Positions 28,230 to 36,470 of a stretch of 64,000 bases of DNA are shown in pieces (the first letter of the stretch is position 1; each line of letters opens with the position of its first letter). The translations under genes and the position numbers were made by a program. The DNA lies in the NCBI RefSeq assembly GCF_014205875.1, contig NZ_JACHEN010000008.1, forward strand, positions 98,843 through 162,842. The letters run 5' to 3'. Below the pieces are notes generated by a model, which was given only the letters and a program-made list of their open reading frames with translations, was not told where the DNA came from and made no database searches. This DNA comes from Anaerosolibacter carboniphilus. Its GTDB lineage: Bacteria > Bacillota > Clostridia > Peptostreptococcales > Thermotaleaceae.

Positions 28230-29600
28230 ATGGCAAAAACATTGAAACAAGTGATCGCTTTTGGTATCGCCCTGTTTTTATGCATGACAGCGCCTGTATA
28301 TGGGGCAGAGATTCAAGTAAGGGATATAGGCGATTTGATTCAGATTATAGAAGAAGATTATTTCTTTGAAGTGTCTCAGCAGGAATTATTGGAGGGAGCG
28401 ATGCGGGGAATTTTCTACCCTTTAGATCCCTATAGCAACTACTTCTCCAAAGAAGAATATGATAGCTTCGACCAAAGAAACGCGGGGAGCTTTGCTGGTA
28501 TCGGTGTGACCCTTTCCGAATATGGGGGAGAGCTAATGATCGATGCAGTCATCCAGGGAGGACCTGCTGCCAGGGCGGGACTGGAAGCAGGGGATACGAT
28601 CCTATCGGTAGATGGAAAGACCGCTGAAGAAAATGGGCTTCCAGAACTGGTAAGGCTTTTGAAGGGCGAGCCCCAAACGAAGGTGAAGCTGAGTGTCAGA
28701 AAATTGGTCACAGCACAAATTGTGGCAGCTGAGGTCACCAGGGAGGTTATTCACCTCCATCCTGTAACCTATAAGATTCTAGAAAACAACATAGGGTATA
28801 TCAAAATAGATGAGTTTATTGAAAAAGTCAGTGATGAAGTGGAAAAGGCTGTAGAAGCATTGCAAAAACAAAAGGTGAAAGGAATTGTCATTGATGTACG
28901 GAACAATCCCGGCGGCATTCTGGATGAAGCTGTAAATGTGGCAGATATATTTTTACCAAAGAATGCGCCTGTGGTATATATCGAATTTAAGGACAAAAGC
29001 CAACAAACACTATTCTCAAGAAAAGAACCGCTGAACATTCCTTTGGCAGTACTGGTAAATCAAGGCAGTGCCAGTGCCTCAGAAATCCTGGCGGCGGCAA
29101 TACAGGAAAATAAAGCGGGAACAGTCATTGGGACTACTACCTATGGAAAAGGTACGGTTCAGATGGTCAATGAATTGACGAATGGAGGAGGCATAAAGCT
29201 AACGATTGCAAGATACCTTACACCAAAAAAGAATTGGATTCACGAGAAAGGGGTTACGCCCGATGTAGTCATTGAAAACCCAAAGAAAACCAATCTGCCT
29301 GTTTTTGCACCTTTGATTGAGGAAAAGGATTATGCATTGGGTGAAAAAGGGCTGAATGTCTATGGTGTACAGCAGCGGTTAAACTTTTTGGGATATAAAG
29401 AGGTGATTGCTACTGGAAGCATGGATGGCGCAACAACAGCAGCTTTGAAAGATTTTCAAGAGGAAAATAACTTAAGTAACAAAACTGGCGTATTAAATAT
29501 AGAAACAAGAGATGCATTAAACAATAAGATTGTGGAACTATATATAAAAGCACCAGAAGATCTGCAGTTGAATAAAGCAATGGAATTACTGAATAAATAA
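28230..29600 (+). CDS. C-terminal processing peptidase, S41 family, with peptidoglycan-binding domain
   Basis: The 456-aa product has a signal peptide or N-terminal anchor (~1-25), a PDZ domain (~85-170), the S41 catalytic domain (~190-355) and a C-terminal peptidoglycan-binding helical domain (~368-440, YGVQQRLNFLGYKEV...LKDFQEENNL). The Ser-Lys dyad is S282 in GSASASE and K307 in YGKGTVQ, with the usual 25-residue spacing. It acts outside the membrane and may process secreted or surface proteins from the neighbouring cluster, which is inference from context. The ATG follows GAAAGGATC. Confidence 0.92.
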   Translation: MAKTLKQVIAFGIALFLCMTAPVYGAEIQVRDIGDLIQIIEEDYFFEVSQQELLEGAMRGIFYPLDPYSNYFSKEEYDSFDQRNAGSFAGIGVTLSEYGGELMIDAVIQGGPAARAGLEAGDTILSVDGKTAEENGLPELVRLLKGEPQTKVKLSVRKLVTAQIVAAEVTREVIHLHPVTYKILENNIGYIKIDEFIEKVSDEVEKAVEALQKQKVKGIVIDVRNNPGGILDEAVNVADIFLPKNAPVVYIEFKDKSQQTLFSRKEPLNIPLAVLVNQGSASASEILAAAIQENKAGTVIGTTTYGKGTVQMVNELTNGGGIKLTIARYLTPKKNWIHEKGVTPDVVIENPKKTNLPVFAPLIEEKDYALGEKGLNVYGVQQRLNFLGYKEVIATGSMDGATTAALKDFQEENNLSNKTGVLNIETRDALNNKIVELYIKAPEDLQLNKAMELLNK

Positions 29601-29623
29601 TGAAAAATATTTATAATTACCTA

Positions 29624-29652
29624 TTGACGCAGTAAAATGGATAAGATATACT
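29624..29652 (+). promoter_or_regulatory. Near-consensus sigma-A promoter for a small RNA
   Basis: TTGACG (29624-29629) and TATACT (29647-29652) are separated by exactly 17 bp. The expected start is near 29660. No start codon with a ribosome binding site follows within the next 100 nt, but a set of GC-rich hairpins and a terminator does. Confidence 0.75.
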
Positions 29653-29659
29653 AACTAAG

Positions 29660-29768
29660 TTGTTATGAAAACCAAAAAAACGAGCACCCTATTAGGGTGC
29701 CCTGCCATAAAGAAATGATGCGGACATCGGTAGGTCACCCGTAGGGGGTGGCCTCTCTTTTTTTAGGG
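29660..29768 (+). ncRNA. Candidate structured small RNA or pyrG leader, class unknown
   Basis: Downstream of a strong promoter come three stems. The first is GCACCC-TATTA-GGGTGC. The second pairs CCTGCC with GGTAGG around an inner GATG-CGGA-CATC hairpin and an A-rich asymmetric bulge. The third, GGTCACCC / GGGTGGCC, is followed by a long T run and is an intrinsic terminator. No open reading frame fits. The ~105-nt unit is independent in layout, but it lies ~215 nt upstream of the pyrG ATG on the same strand, so an attenuator role is possible. It does not match any riboswitch, SRP, 6S or T-box signature that I know. Confidence 0.55.
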
Positions 29769-29781
29769 AAAATGGCTATTT

Positions 29782-29863
29782 TGTAGCGGAGACTGAAGTC
29801 CCCGCTACATTCGATAAAGGATTTTATTTTCTTCTCTGTAGGAGGGACTTCAGTCCCTCAACA
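29782..29863. repeat. Two GTAG-type palindromes upstream of pyrG
   Basis: 29782-29809 is TGTAGCGGAGACTG...CCCGCTACA and 29837-29863 is TGTAGGAGGGACTTCAGTCCCTCAACA. They resemble 13220-13247 and 31833-31916. The rest of the spacer up to pyrG is AT-rich and shows nothing else clear. Confidence 0.6.
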
Positions 29864-29953
29864 AAGCAGAATGATATGGATAAATCAACTGGGCACTATA
29901 GAATGGATTTCAATCCATTACTAAACTTGCAAATAACACAAATTCAAATATAA

Positions 29954-31585
<1,632 letters not shown>

Positions 31586-31600
31586 AGTTATACTAAAATA

Positions 31601-31624
31601 AAGCCGAGTCTGCACTCGGCTTTT
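31601..31624 (+). terminator. pyrG intrinsic terminator
   Basis: AAGCCGAGT and ACTCGGCTT pair around CTGC and are followed by TTT. Confidence 0.9.
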
Positions 31625-31658
31625 AAATTGCAAACAAAAATCTGATGAGCAGGCATTC

Positions 31659-31726
31659 TGTCATCCTGAGCGATAGCGAAGGATCTTTATGTATTAGGTC
31701 AGATCCTTCGCTGTGCTCAGGATGAC
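31659..31726. repeat. Dispersed TGTCATCCTGAG palindrome
   Basis: The arms TGTCATCCTGAGCGATAGCG and its inverted form ending CTCAGGATGAC flank a short loop. Other copies are at 27973-28094, 35417-35489, 35910-35988, 42832-42886 and 47245-47323. Both strands can give spurious ORFs such as HSERSEES. Confidence 0.85.
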
Positions 31727-31740
31727 GACGAACGTCATTG

Positions 31741-31916
31741 GTAGAGGCGCCCATTGGGCGTCCATAAATGTCCGCGATAACAAAAACGGACGTGCAATGC
31801 ACGCCCCTACGGTTTTATTGAACCGCGCCGCATGTAGTGGGGACTTCAGTCCCCCAGATGTATATATGCTTTCTTAACCTTATCTTTACCCTGTAGGCGG
31901 GACTTTAGTCTCGCCA
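31741..31916. repeat. GTAG-type palindromes in the pyrG-GT39 spacer
   Basis: 31741-31810 is the long GTAGAGGCGCCC...CGCCCCTAC type. 31833-31856 (TGTAGTGGGGACTTCAGTCC) and 31892-31916 (TGTAGGCGGGACTTTAGTCTC) are the short type. Together with the preceding palindrome they occupy most of the 381-bp gap. No gene is visible. Confidence 0.7.
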
Positions 31917-31966
31917 TTATATACCTATATTTTTAAAATCTTGCTGTTGAAAAGAGGGGAAACCAA

Positions 31967-33313
31967 ATGAAGACAATAAGAGACGTATATCATAAGCTTG
32001 GCCTTGCTTATGTGGCCTTCATAACCATTCTAGGCATTCATCTAAGACTTTGGTGGATCAACAATATACCAACGAAGCCTGTATTTGATTTTGAAACCTA
32101 TCAAGAAATTGCCACCAATATCTTTCATCGCTTAGGCCACAGCTTTCGGGGAGAACCCATTGCCTTTCAAGGTATGGGATACCCAACCGTTTTAGGCATC
32201 CTATATCGCATCATGGGAAGCAATGACCTGTACATCGCAAAGATATTTCATGTCATCCTATCCAGTTTGACCCTTATCATTGCATACTTTATATTTCACA
32301 AGCTCTTTCAACGGAGAGCTGCAGTTTATCTGGCCTATACAATCATGGCATTATTGCCAAATTACTTGGCCTATAATAATGTAATCAGTACCGAGGCATT
32401 CTTTACCTTTCTGCTTACAGCAATCATATTTTTACAATTATATTTTCCAGAGAAAAGATGGAGTTATATTCTCCTTGGCGGTTTTACAGGGATCGCTGCC
32501 TTGACGAAACCTTTCTTTATGGCATACCCTGTCATCATCGCCGTTGCCTTTTGGTTAAAAAAGAAGAATCTAAAGGAAACTCTGATCCAGTTTGGAATGG
32601 TATTCTTGATCATGGCATTGATGATCGCGCCTTGGACCTATCGGAACTATCAAAAGTTTGGCCGCCTGATTCCCATATCCTATAATTCGGGCTATGTGCT
32701 TTTTATCAACAATAATGGAAACAATACTACTGGTGCATGGATGTCCCCCCAGGATGCTGAGGCGCCAGCTGAAGTCCATCAAAAAATAAATGAGATTTTG
32801 AAGGATGGAAATAGGAGCGAGAAAATTGCCCATGACCTGGAACCGGTGATCAAAGCAGCAGTCAAGGAATGGATCAAGAAACACCCAACAGAATTCATGA
32901 AGCTGGGGATATTGCGATTGAAAGCTACTTTCTTTAATGGGGCATGGGATATCAATGCGTGGGCAATGAATGAATTGGAGTGGTCCGATACGGAGTGGAA
33001 AGAAGTAGAGTATTTGAGAAACATGAACTTTTTTCGAGGGATGAATGACTGGATCATCTATACATTAAGTGCTTTTGGTTTTTTATATGTATTGGCAAAC
33101 GTAAAGAATATATTGGTTGGATTGTTCAAAAAGGAACATCTGGTGAAGGATCGGATCATCCTTTCCGTACTGAACATTGCCTTTTTCGTTGCCATCTGCT
33201 TTGTCTATGAAGGCCAGGCAAGATACAACTATCCAGTATTGTTTTTCTTTATTATTGCGCTGGTAGACACGGTAGGTGCTATTACTTCCCATAATAAAGT
33301 AGAAAGAGAATAA
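31967..33313 (+). CDS. Membrane glycosyltransferase, GT39/ArnT-like
   Basis: The 448-aa product has about ten hydrophobic segments. A large first extracytoplasmic loop carries an acidic motif (FDFETYQE, ~45-52), typical of GT-C enzymes of the PMT/ArnT superfamily that use polyprenyl-phosphate sugars. The acceptor is unknown. A UbiA-type polyprenyl-phosphate phosphoribosyltransferase and a flippase-like protein are encoded convergently next door, and an S-layer gene lies further on, so glycosylation of surface protein or polymer is a reasonable inference. The ATG follows AGAGGGG. Confidence 0.75.
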   Translation: MKTIRDVYHKLGLAYVAFITILGIHLRLWWINNIPTKPVFDFETYQEIATNIFHRLGHSFRGEPIAFQGMGYPTVLGILYRIMGSNDLYIAKIFHVILSSLTLIIAYFIFHKLFQRRAAVYLAYTIMALLPNYLAYNNVISTEAFFTFLLTAIIFLQLYFPEKRWSYILLGGFTGIAALTKPFFMAYPVIIAVAFWLKKKNLKETLIQFGMVFLIMALMIAPWTYRNYQKFGRLIPISYNSGYVLFINNNGNNTTGAWMSPQDAEAPAEVHQKINEILKDGNRSEKIAHDLEPVIKAAVKEWIKKHPTEFMKLGILRLKATFFNGAWDINAWAMNELEWSDTEWKEVEYLRNMNFFRGMNDWIIYTLSAFGFLYVLANVKNILVGLFKKEHLVKDRIILSVLNIAFFVAICFVYEGQARYNYPVLFFFIIALVDTVGAITSHNKVERE

Positions 33314-33319
33314 GATAGT

Positions 33320-33354
33320 AAAGAGCCATCATGACGCGTCATGATGGCTCTTTT
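33320..33354. terminator. Perfect bidirectional terminator overlapping the end of the flippase gene
   Basis: AAAGAGCCATCATGACG is followed directly by its exact inverted copy, with T runs on both strands. The last codons and stop of the minus-strand gene (stop at 33329-33331) lie within the palindrome. It serves both convergent genes. Confidence 0.9.
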
Positions 33355-34273
33355 GCACAATCCATAAACCGATTAACCCGATGAAAACGCCCAACCATAA
33401 GGTAGAAAATCTTGTAATGATGGTAGTGGCGGATGCCATCTCTCGGGAAATTCCCAGCAAGTGAAGTAAGCCGATGATGCTCCCCTCCGTCACCAAAAGG
33501 CCGCCAGGAATCATAGAAGCGGCGCCGACGATAAAGGAGAAGGAAACGGTAAATACAGAAGCCAGCAAAGGAACTTGGCTACCGAGGGCTTTGATTGTGA
33601 GGTAGATGACAACCCCTTCGAAGAACCAGGATACCACGCCAATAGAAACCGCAATCAATAAAGGTTTCCATTTCAATATTATATAGGTCTTCTCATAAAA
33701 GTTCTCCAAAGCTGATCCAAAACGACCGATCATGGGAAGCTTCTTTAATACCTTTAGAATATACCCCATCAAGGCAGGGGATTGGATGATCCCGATAGCG
33801 AATACTGCCATAAGTGCTACGATCAATAATATGCTCTTGTTGTATGCATAGTTCAAGGAACCGATTCCAGCCAAAATCAGCACACTAATACCGTCGGTGA
33901 ATCGCTCTCCCATCACCAAAGGGGCAGTACTGCTGATAGGAGCATGTACTTTTTCCTTTAAAAGATAGGATTTCAGAAATTCCCCCACCTTTCCAGGCGT
34001 AATGGTCATGGCAAGACCGCTGAGAAAGATGGGGATACTGTCTCTATGGGAAATCTGTATGTCTACCAAATGTAAGTAATAGGACCATTTTATATACCGA
34101 AACAGATAATTTAAGGGAGCCAAAAGCAATATAATAGGAAGATAGGTAAAATCAAAATCGAGAAATACCTTTCCTAGTTTGCCCACATCGGAATAGAGCG
34201 ATAATCCAGCGAAAATGATGATGGCGATGATAAGGGCAGCAAAAATCTTTTTCTTTATATTCTTAAAATCCAA
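33329..34273 (-). CDS. Lysylphosphatidylglycerol synthase-TM-like flippase family protein
   Basis: The 314-aa product has about eight membrane segments with the family signatures: N-terminal PLNYLFRYIKWSYYL, PGKVGEFLKSYLL at ~93-105, and a C-terminal PGGLLVTEGSIIGLL. This is the UPF0104/LPG_synthase_TM family, whose members flip or transfer lipid-linked substrates. It lacks the soluble aminoacyltransferase domain of MprF, so it does not make lysyl-PG. A strong GAGGAGGT precedes a TTG start. It is 45 nt downstream of the UbiA-type gene and probably co-transcribed with it. Confidence 0.78.
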   Translation of the reverse strand: MDFKNIKKKIFAALIIAIIIFAGLSLYSDVGKLGKVFLDFDFTYLPIILLLAPLNYLFRYIKWSYYLHLVDIQISHRDSIPIFLSGLAMTITPGKVGEFLKSYLLKEKVHAPISSTAPLVMGERFTDGISVLILAGIGSLNYAYNKSILLIVALMAVFAIGIIQSPALMGYILKVLKKLPMIGRFGSALENFYEKTYIILKWKPLLIAVSIGVVSWFFEGVVIYLTIKALGSQVPLLASVFTVSFSFIVGAASMIPGGLLVTEGSIIGLLHLLGISREMASATTIITRFSTLWLGVFIGLIGLWIVQKSHHDAS

Positions 34274-34296
34274 AAGATGACCTCCTCATTAACCGA

Positions 34297-34323
34297 AGGG
34301 AACAGCCGTGGCTGTTCCCTACA
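34297..34323. repeat. TGTAGGG-type palindrome that supplies the stop codon of the UbiA gene
   Basis: GGGAACAGCC and GGCTGTTCCC are joined by GT. The adjacent CTA at 34319-34321 is the reverse of the TAG stop of the minus-strand UbiA gene. The repeat thus fills almost the whole 45-bp gap between the two genes. Confidence 0.65.
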
Positions 34324-35221
34324 TGAAATATAAAATCCATACGCAACTGGCTACCCATAACAATATATCTACAATCAAAGGTTTGTCACTCAATAAAATC
34401 AACTCAGGATTTTCACCCATATCTCTGGTATGAGCGATATATTGATAACGGAAGATCCCATAGATCACAAAGGGAATGGTAGCCATCATGTAAATAGAAT
34501 TATGACTGTTAAAGGTATAGAGGGAATAAGCCATCACCGTAGAAGAAGTGACGATATGAAGCATGTCATTGATCAATTCCGGCGTATATTCCTCTAGAAT
34601 CTTCCTTGTAGTCTTTTGGCCATTGGCGACCAGCTTCATTTCGCTCTTACGCTTATGAAGGGCCAAGAACATGGATAGTAAAATCGTACATAGGAGCAGC
34701 CACGGAGAAATTCTCACATTCACCAGCACAGCCCCTGCCACAGCCCGCAGTACAAATCCGATGGCAATGGTCATTACATCCAAGATCACAATGTGCTTCA
34801 ACTGAAAGGAGTATAAAATAATAAGTACGAAATACGCAATCCCCAGATAGGCAAAAACAGTATTCAATTGAAAGGAAGTTACGATGGTAACTGTAAAGAG
34901 TATCATAAGGAAGAAAATCGCCTGCTTTACAGAAATCAATCCTGAAGCAATGGGGCGTTTGCACTTCTTGGGATGAGCCCGATCCTTTTCTAAATCAATG
35001 ATATCATTAATAAAGTAGACACAACCTGAAAACATGCAAAACAATAGGAAACCCAACGTAGTGGTACGAAGTAATGGAGCATCAAACAAATTGTTTGAAA
35101 ATATCAAACCCGCAAAGACCAGCAGATTTTTGGTCCATTGTTTGGGGCGCATGGTCTTAATAAAACCTTTTAATAAGGAGATAATCCCTTTCTGTTGAAT
35201 GAGTACCTTCTCTTGCAGCAT
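34319..35221 (-). CDS. UbiA-family decaprenyl-phosphate phosphoribosyltransferase-like enzyme
   Basis: The 300-aa polytopic membrane protein resembles DPPR synthase (Rv3806c type) more than quinone prenyltransferases. It has MRPKQWTKNLLVFAGLIF at the start, the first aspartate motif NDIIDLEKDRAHPKK with KRPIASG, then LDVMTIAIGFVLRAVAGA and FLALHKRKSE. These enzymes transfer phosphoribose from PRPP to a polyprenyl phosphate, giving the precursor of lipid-linked ribose or arabinose. Epimerase and phosphatase genes are not in the window. A flippase-like gene follows and a GT39-type transferase is convergent. The ATG follows AAGGAAGG. Confidence 0.82.
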   Translation of the reverse strand: MLQEKVLIQQKGIISLLKGFIKTMRPKQWTKNLLVFAGLIFSNNLFDAPLLRTTTLGFLLFCMFSGCVYFINDIIDLEKDRAHPKKCKRPIASGLISVKQAIFFLMILFTVTIVTSFQLNTVFAYLGIAYFVLIILYSFQLKHIVILDVMTIAIGFVLRAVAGAVLVNVRISPWLLLCTILLSMFLALHKRKSEMKLVANGQKTTRKILEEYTPELINDMLHIVTSSTVMAYSLYTFNSHNSIYMMATIPFVIYGIFRYQYIAHTRDMGENPELILLSDKPLIVDILLWVASCVWILYFM

Positions 35222-35334
35222 AATATAACCTTCCTTCTATATCCGAGTATCTTAAATAAAAAGTCATGTTTTAGAATAATGTTGATTTTATATATTAAAT
35301 AAAAGATGGACAACAAAGTGTGAAAATTAAAATT

Positions 35335-35403
35335 GTAGGGGCGTGCATTGCACGTCCGTATAGATAGCACGGGTTCATGAGGACGCCCAATGGCCGCCCC
35401 TAC
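35335..35403. repeat. GTAGGGGCG-type palindrome, inverted orientation
   Basis: The inverse of 892-964: GTAGGGGCGTGCATTGCACG at one end and GGACGCCCAATGGCCGCCCC at the other. It is the first of a series of repeats that fill the 1249-bp spacer 35222-36470. Confidence 0.75.
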
Positions 35404-35416
35404 CAACTGTATTCGG

Positions 35417-35681
35417 TGTCATCCTGAGCGTAGCGAAGGATCTTGTGTTTTTTGGAACAGAAAGATCCTTCACGATGTTTAGGATGACAGGTGACTGGTA
35501 TTTGTGGTCTATAGGCGAACACTGTTCGCCCCTACGAATGGATACAAGGACTTGTAGGGATAGGTGCTCTCGCTGTTCCATGGTTTGAATCCCCGTCTAT
35601 TTCTGAACGACAGGGTCGTCGTTCCCTACACAAAAGCATGATTCCCTGTGTTTTGTAGGGTCGGACGACCCTGTCTGACCG
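35417..35681. repeat. Run of dispersed palindromes
   Basis: 35417-35489 is a TGTCATCCTGAG copy. A CGAACACTGTTCGCCCCTAC unit lies at 35514-35535. A TGTAGGGAT...GTTCCCTACA composite lies at 35552-35630. 35654-35681 is TGTAGGGTCGGACGACCC, nearly identical to 49503-49530. Confidence 0.7.
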
Positions 35682-35694
35682 TTATTGTTTTGTC

Positions 35695-35850
35695 ATAACA
35701 TCCTACCGCACCGCATACCGGACAACCAATACCTATATCATAACATTTTTCCTTCCTTATATAAACTGGAAATTGGTGAGGACCACGGGCTATGATGGCA
35801 GCAACAATAAAAAATAATTTATCTATATTGCAGGAATTCACCTTGCGTCG
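35695..35850 (-). pseudogene. Possible N-terminal fragment of a transposase-associated zinc-ribbon protein
   Basis: On the minus strand an open stretch reads CNIDKLFFIVAAIIARGPHQ, FPVYIRKEKCYDIGIG and CPVCGAVGC. It resembles, from memory, the N-terminus of DUF6431-type proteins linked to insertion sequences. No ribosome binding site or continuation is present. The frame is bounded by palindromic repeats that give meaningless translation. If correct, it is a decayed insertion-sequence remnant. The evidence is modest. Confidence 0.3.
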
Positions 35851-35909
35851 TCGAATATAGACATACTGGAAAAATATAGGTCTGATAAAAGTTTGCAGAG
35901 AGAAGTGTC

Positions 35910-35988
35910 TGTCATCCTGAGCAACAGCGAAGGATCTTAAGGCTTCAAAAACTTTCAAATAAGATTCTTCGCTGCGCTCAGAATGACA
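35910..35988. repeat. Dispersed TGTCATCCTGAG palindrome
   Basis: Arms TGTCATCCTGAGCAACAGCG and CGCTGCGCTCAGAATGACA. This is the last recognisable repeat before the promoter of the S-layer-type gene. Confidence 0.85.
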
Positions 35989-36211
35989 ATAGAGCTTATC
36001 TTTTTCCCATAGCAATACTGCGGCAGCGGGTACCAGACACCACGTACCGCGAATCGACCTTGATAGCGTAATCTACATGTAAAGAAATGTAATATTCCTG
36101 TAATGGAATTTTGCTGATGGATTATGTATAATTAGTTTATCAAATGGATATGATTCAGATGAATTCACGCAGCAACAATGTTACACTTATATTACAACTT
36201 GGCTTTACTGG

Positions 36212-36240
36212 TTGACGAAGGGATAAAGGGTTGGTATAAT
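36212..36240 (+). promoter_or_regulatory. Near-consensus sigma-A promoter of the major surface-protein gene
   Basis: TTGACG (36212-36217) and TATAAT (36235-36240) are 17 bp apart. The expected start is near 36247, which leaves a leader of about 224 nt before the ATG at 36471. Confidence 0.85.
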
Positions 36241-36246
36241 GAATGA

Positions 36247-36470
36247 TGTACGTTGGCATTGTCCTTTGCAAGCAGATTAGTAAGACAGACTAGTAGGTTT
36301 GCAAAGGGTAATGAAAGCCCTTATAAAAAAGTTTATCGGTAGCTTGGAATTGCCTTATACATAGGTGCACCAAACATGTATAGGTGGAGGAAGAGCGAAA
36401 GATAAAGCATTCATTTTAACCGAGGGAAACCTCAAAAAACAAAACACAAATTAAAAGGAGGAATTTCAGC
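36247..36470 (+). other. Long structured 5' leader of the surface-protein mRNA
   Basis: The leader contains a hairpin with arms CCTTTGCAA (36261-36269) and TTGCAAAGG (36299-36307), a smaller GAGG...CCTC pairing near 36388-36434, and an AT-rich end with AAAAGGAGG before the ATG. Long stable leaders are usual for S-layer mRNAs. I see no known riboswitch. Confidence 0.45.

Noticed and set aside
35626..36015. Minus-strand 129-codon frame with HSERSEES and AVAQDD sequence
   Set aside because: Both ends are translations of the dispersed TGTCATCCTGAG and TGTAGGG palindromes. It has no ribosome binding site, and only the middle resembles protein, which is listed as a possible remnant.
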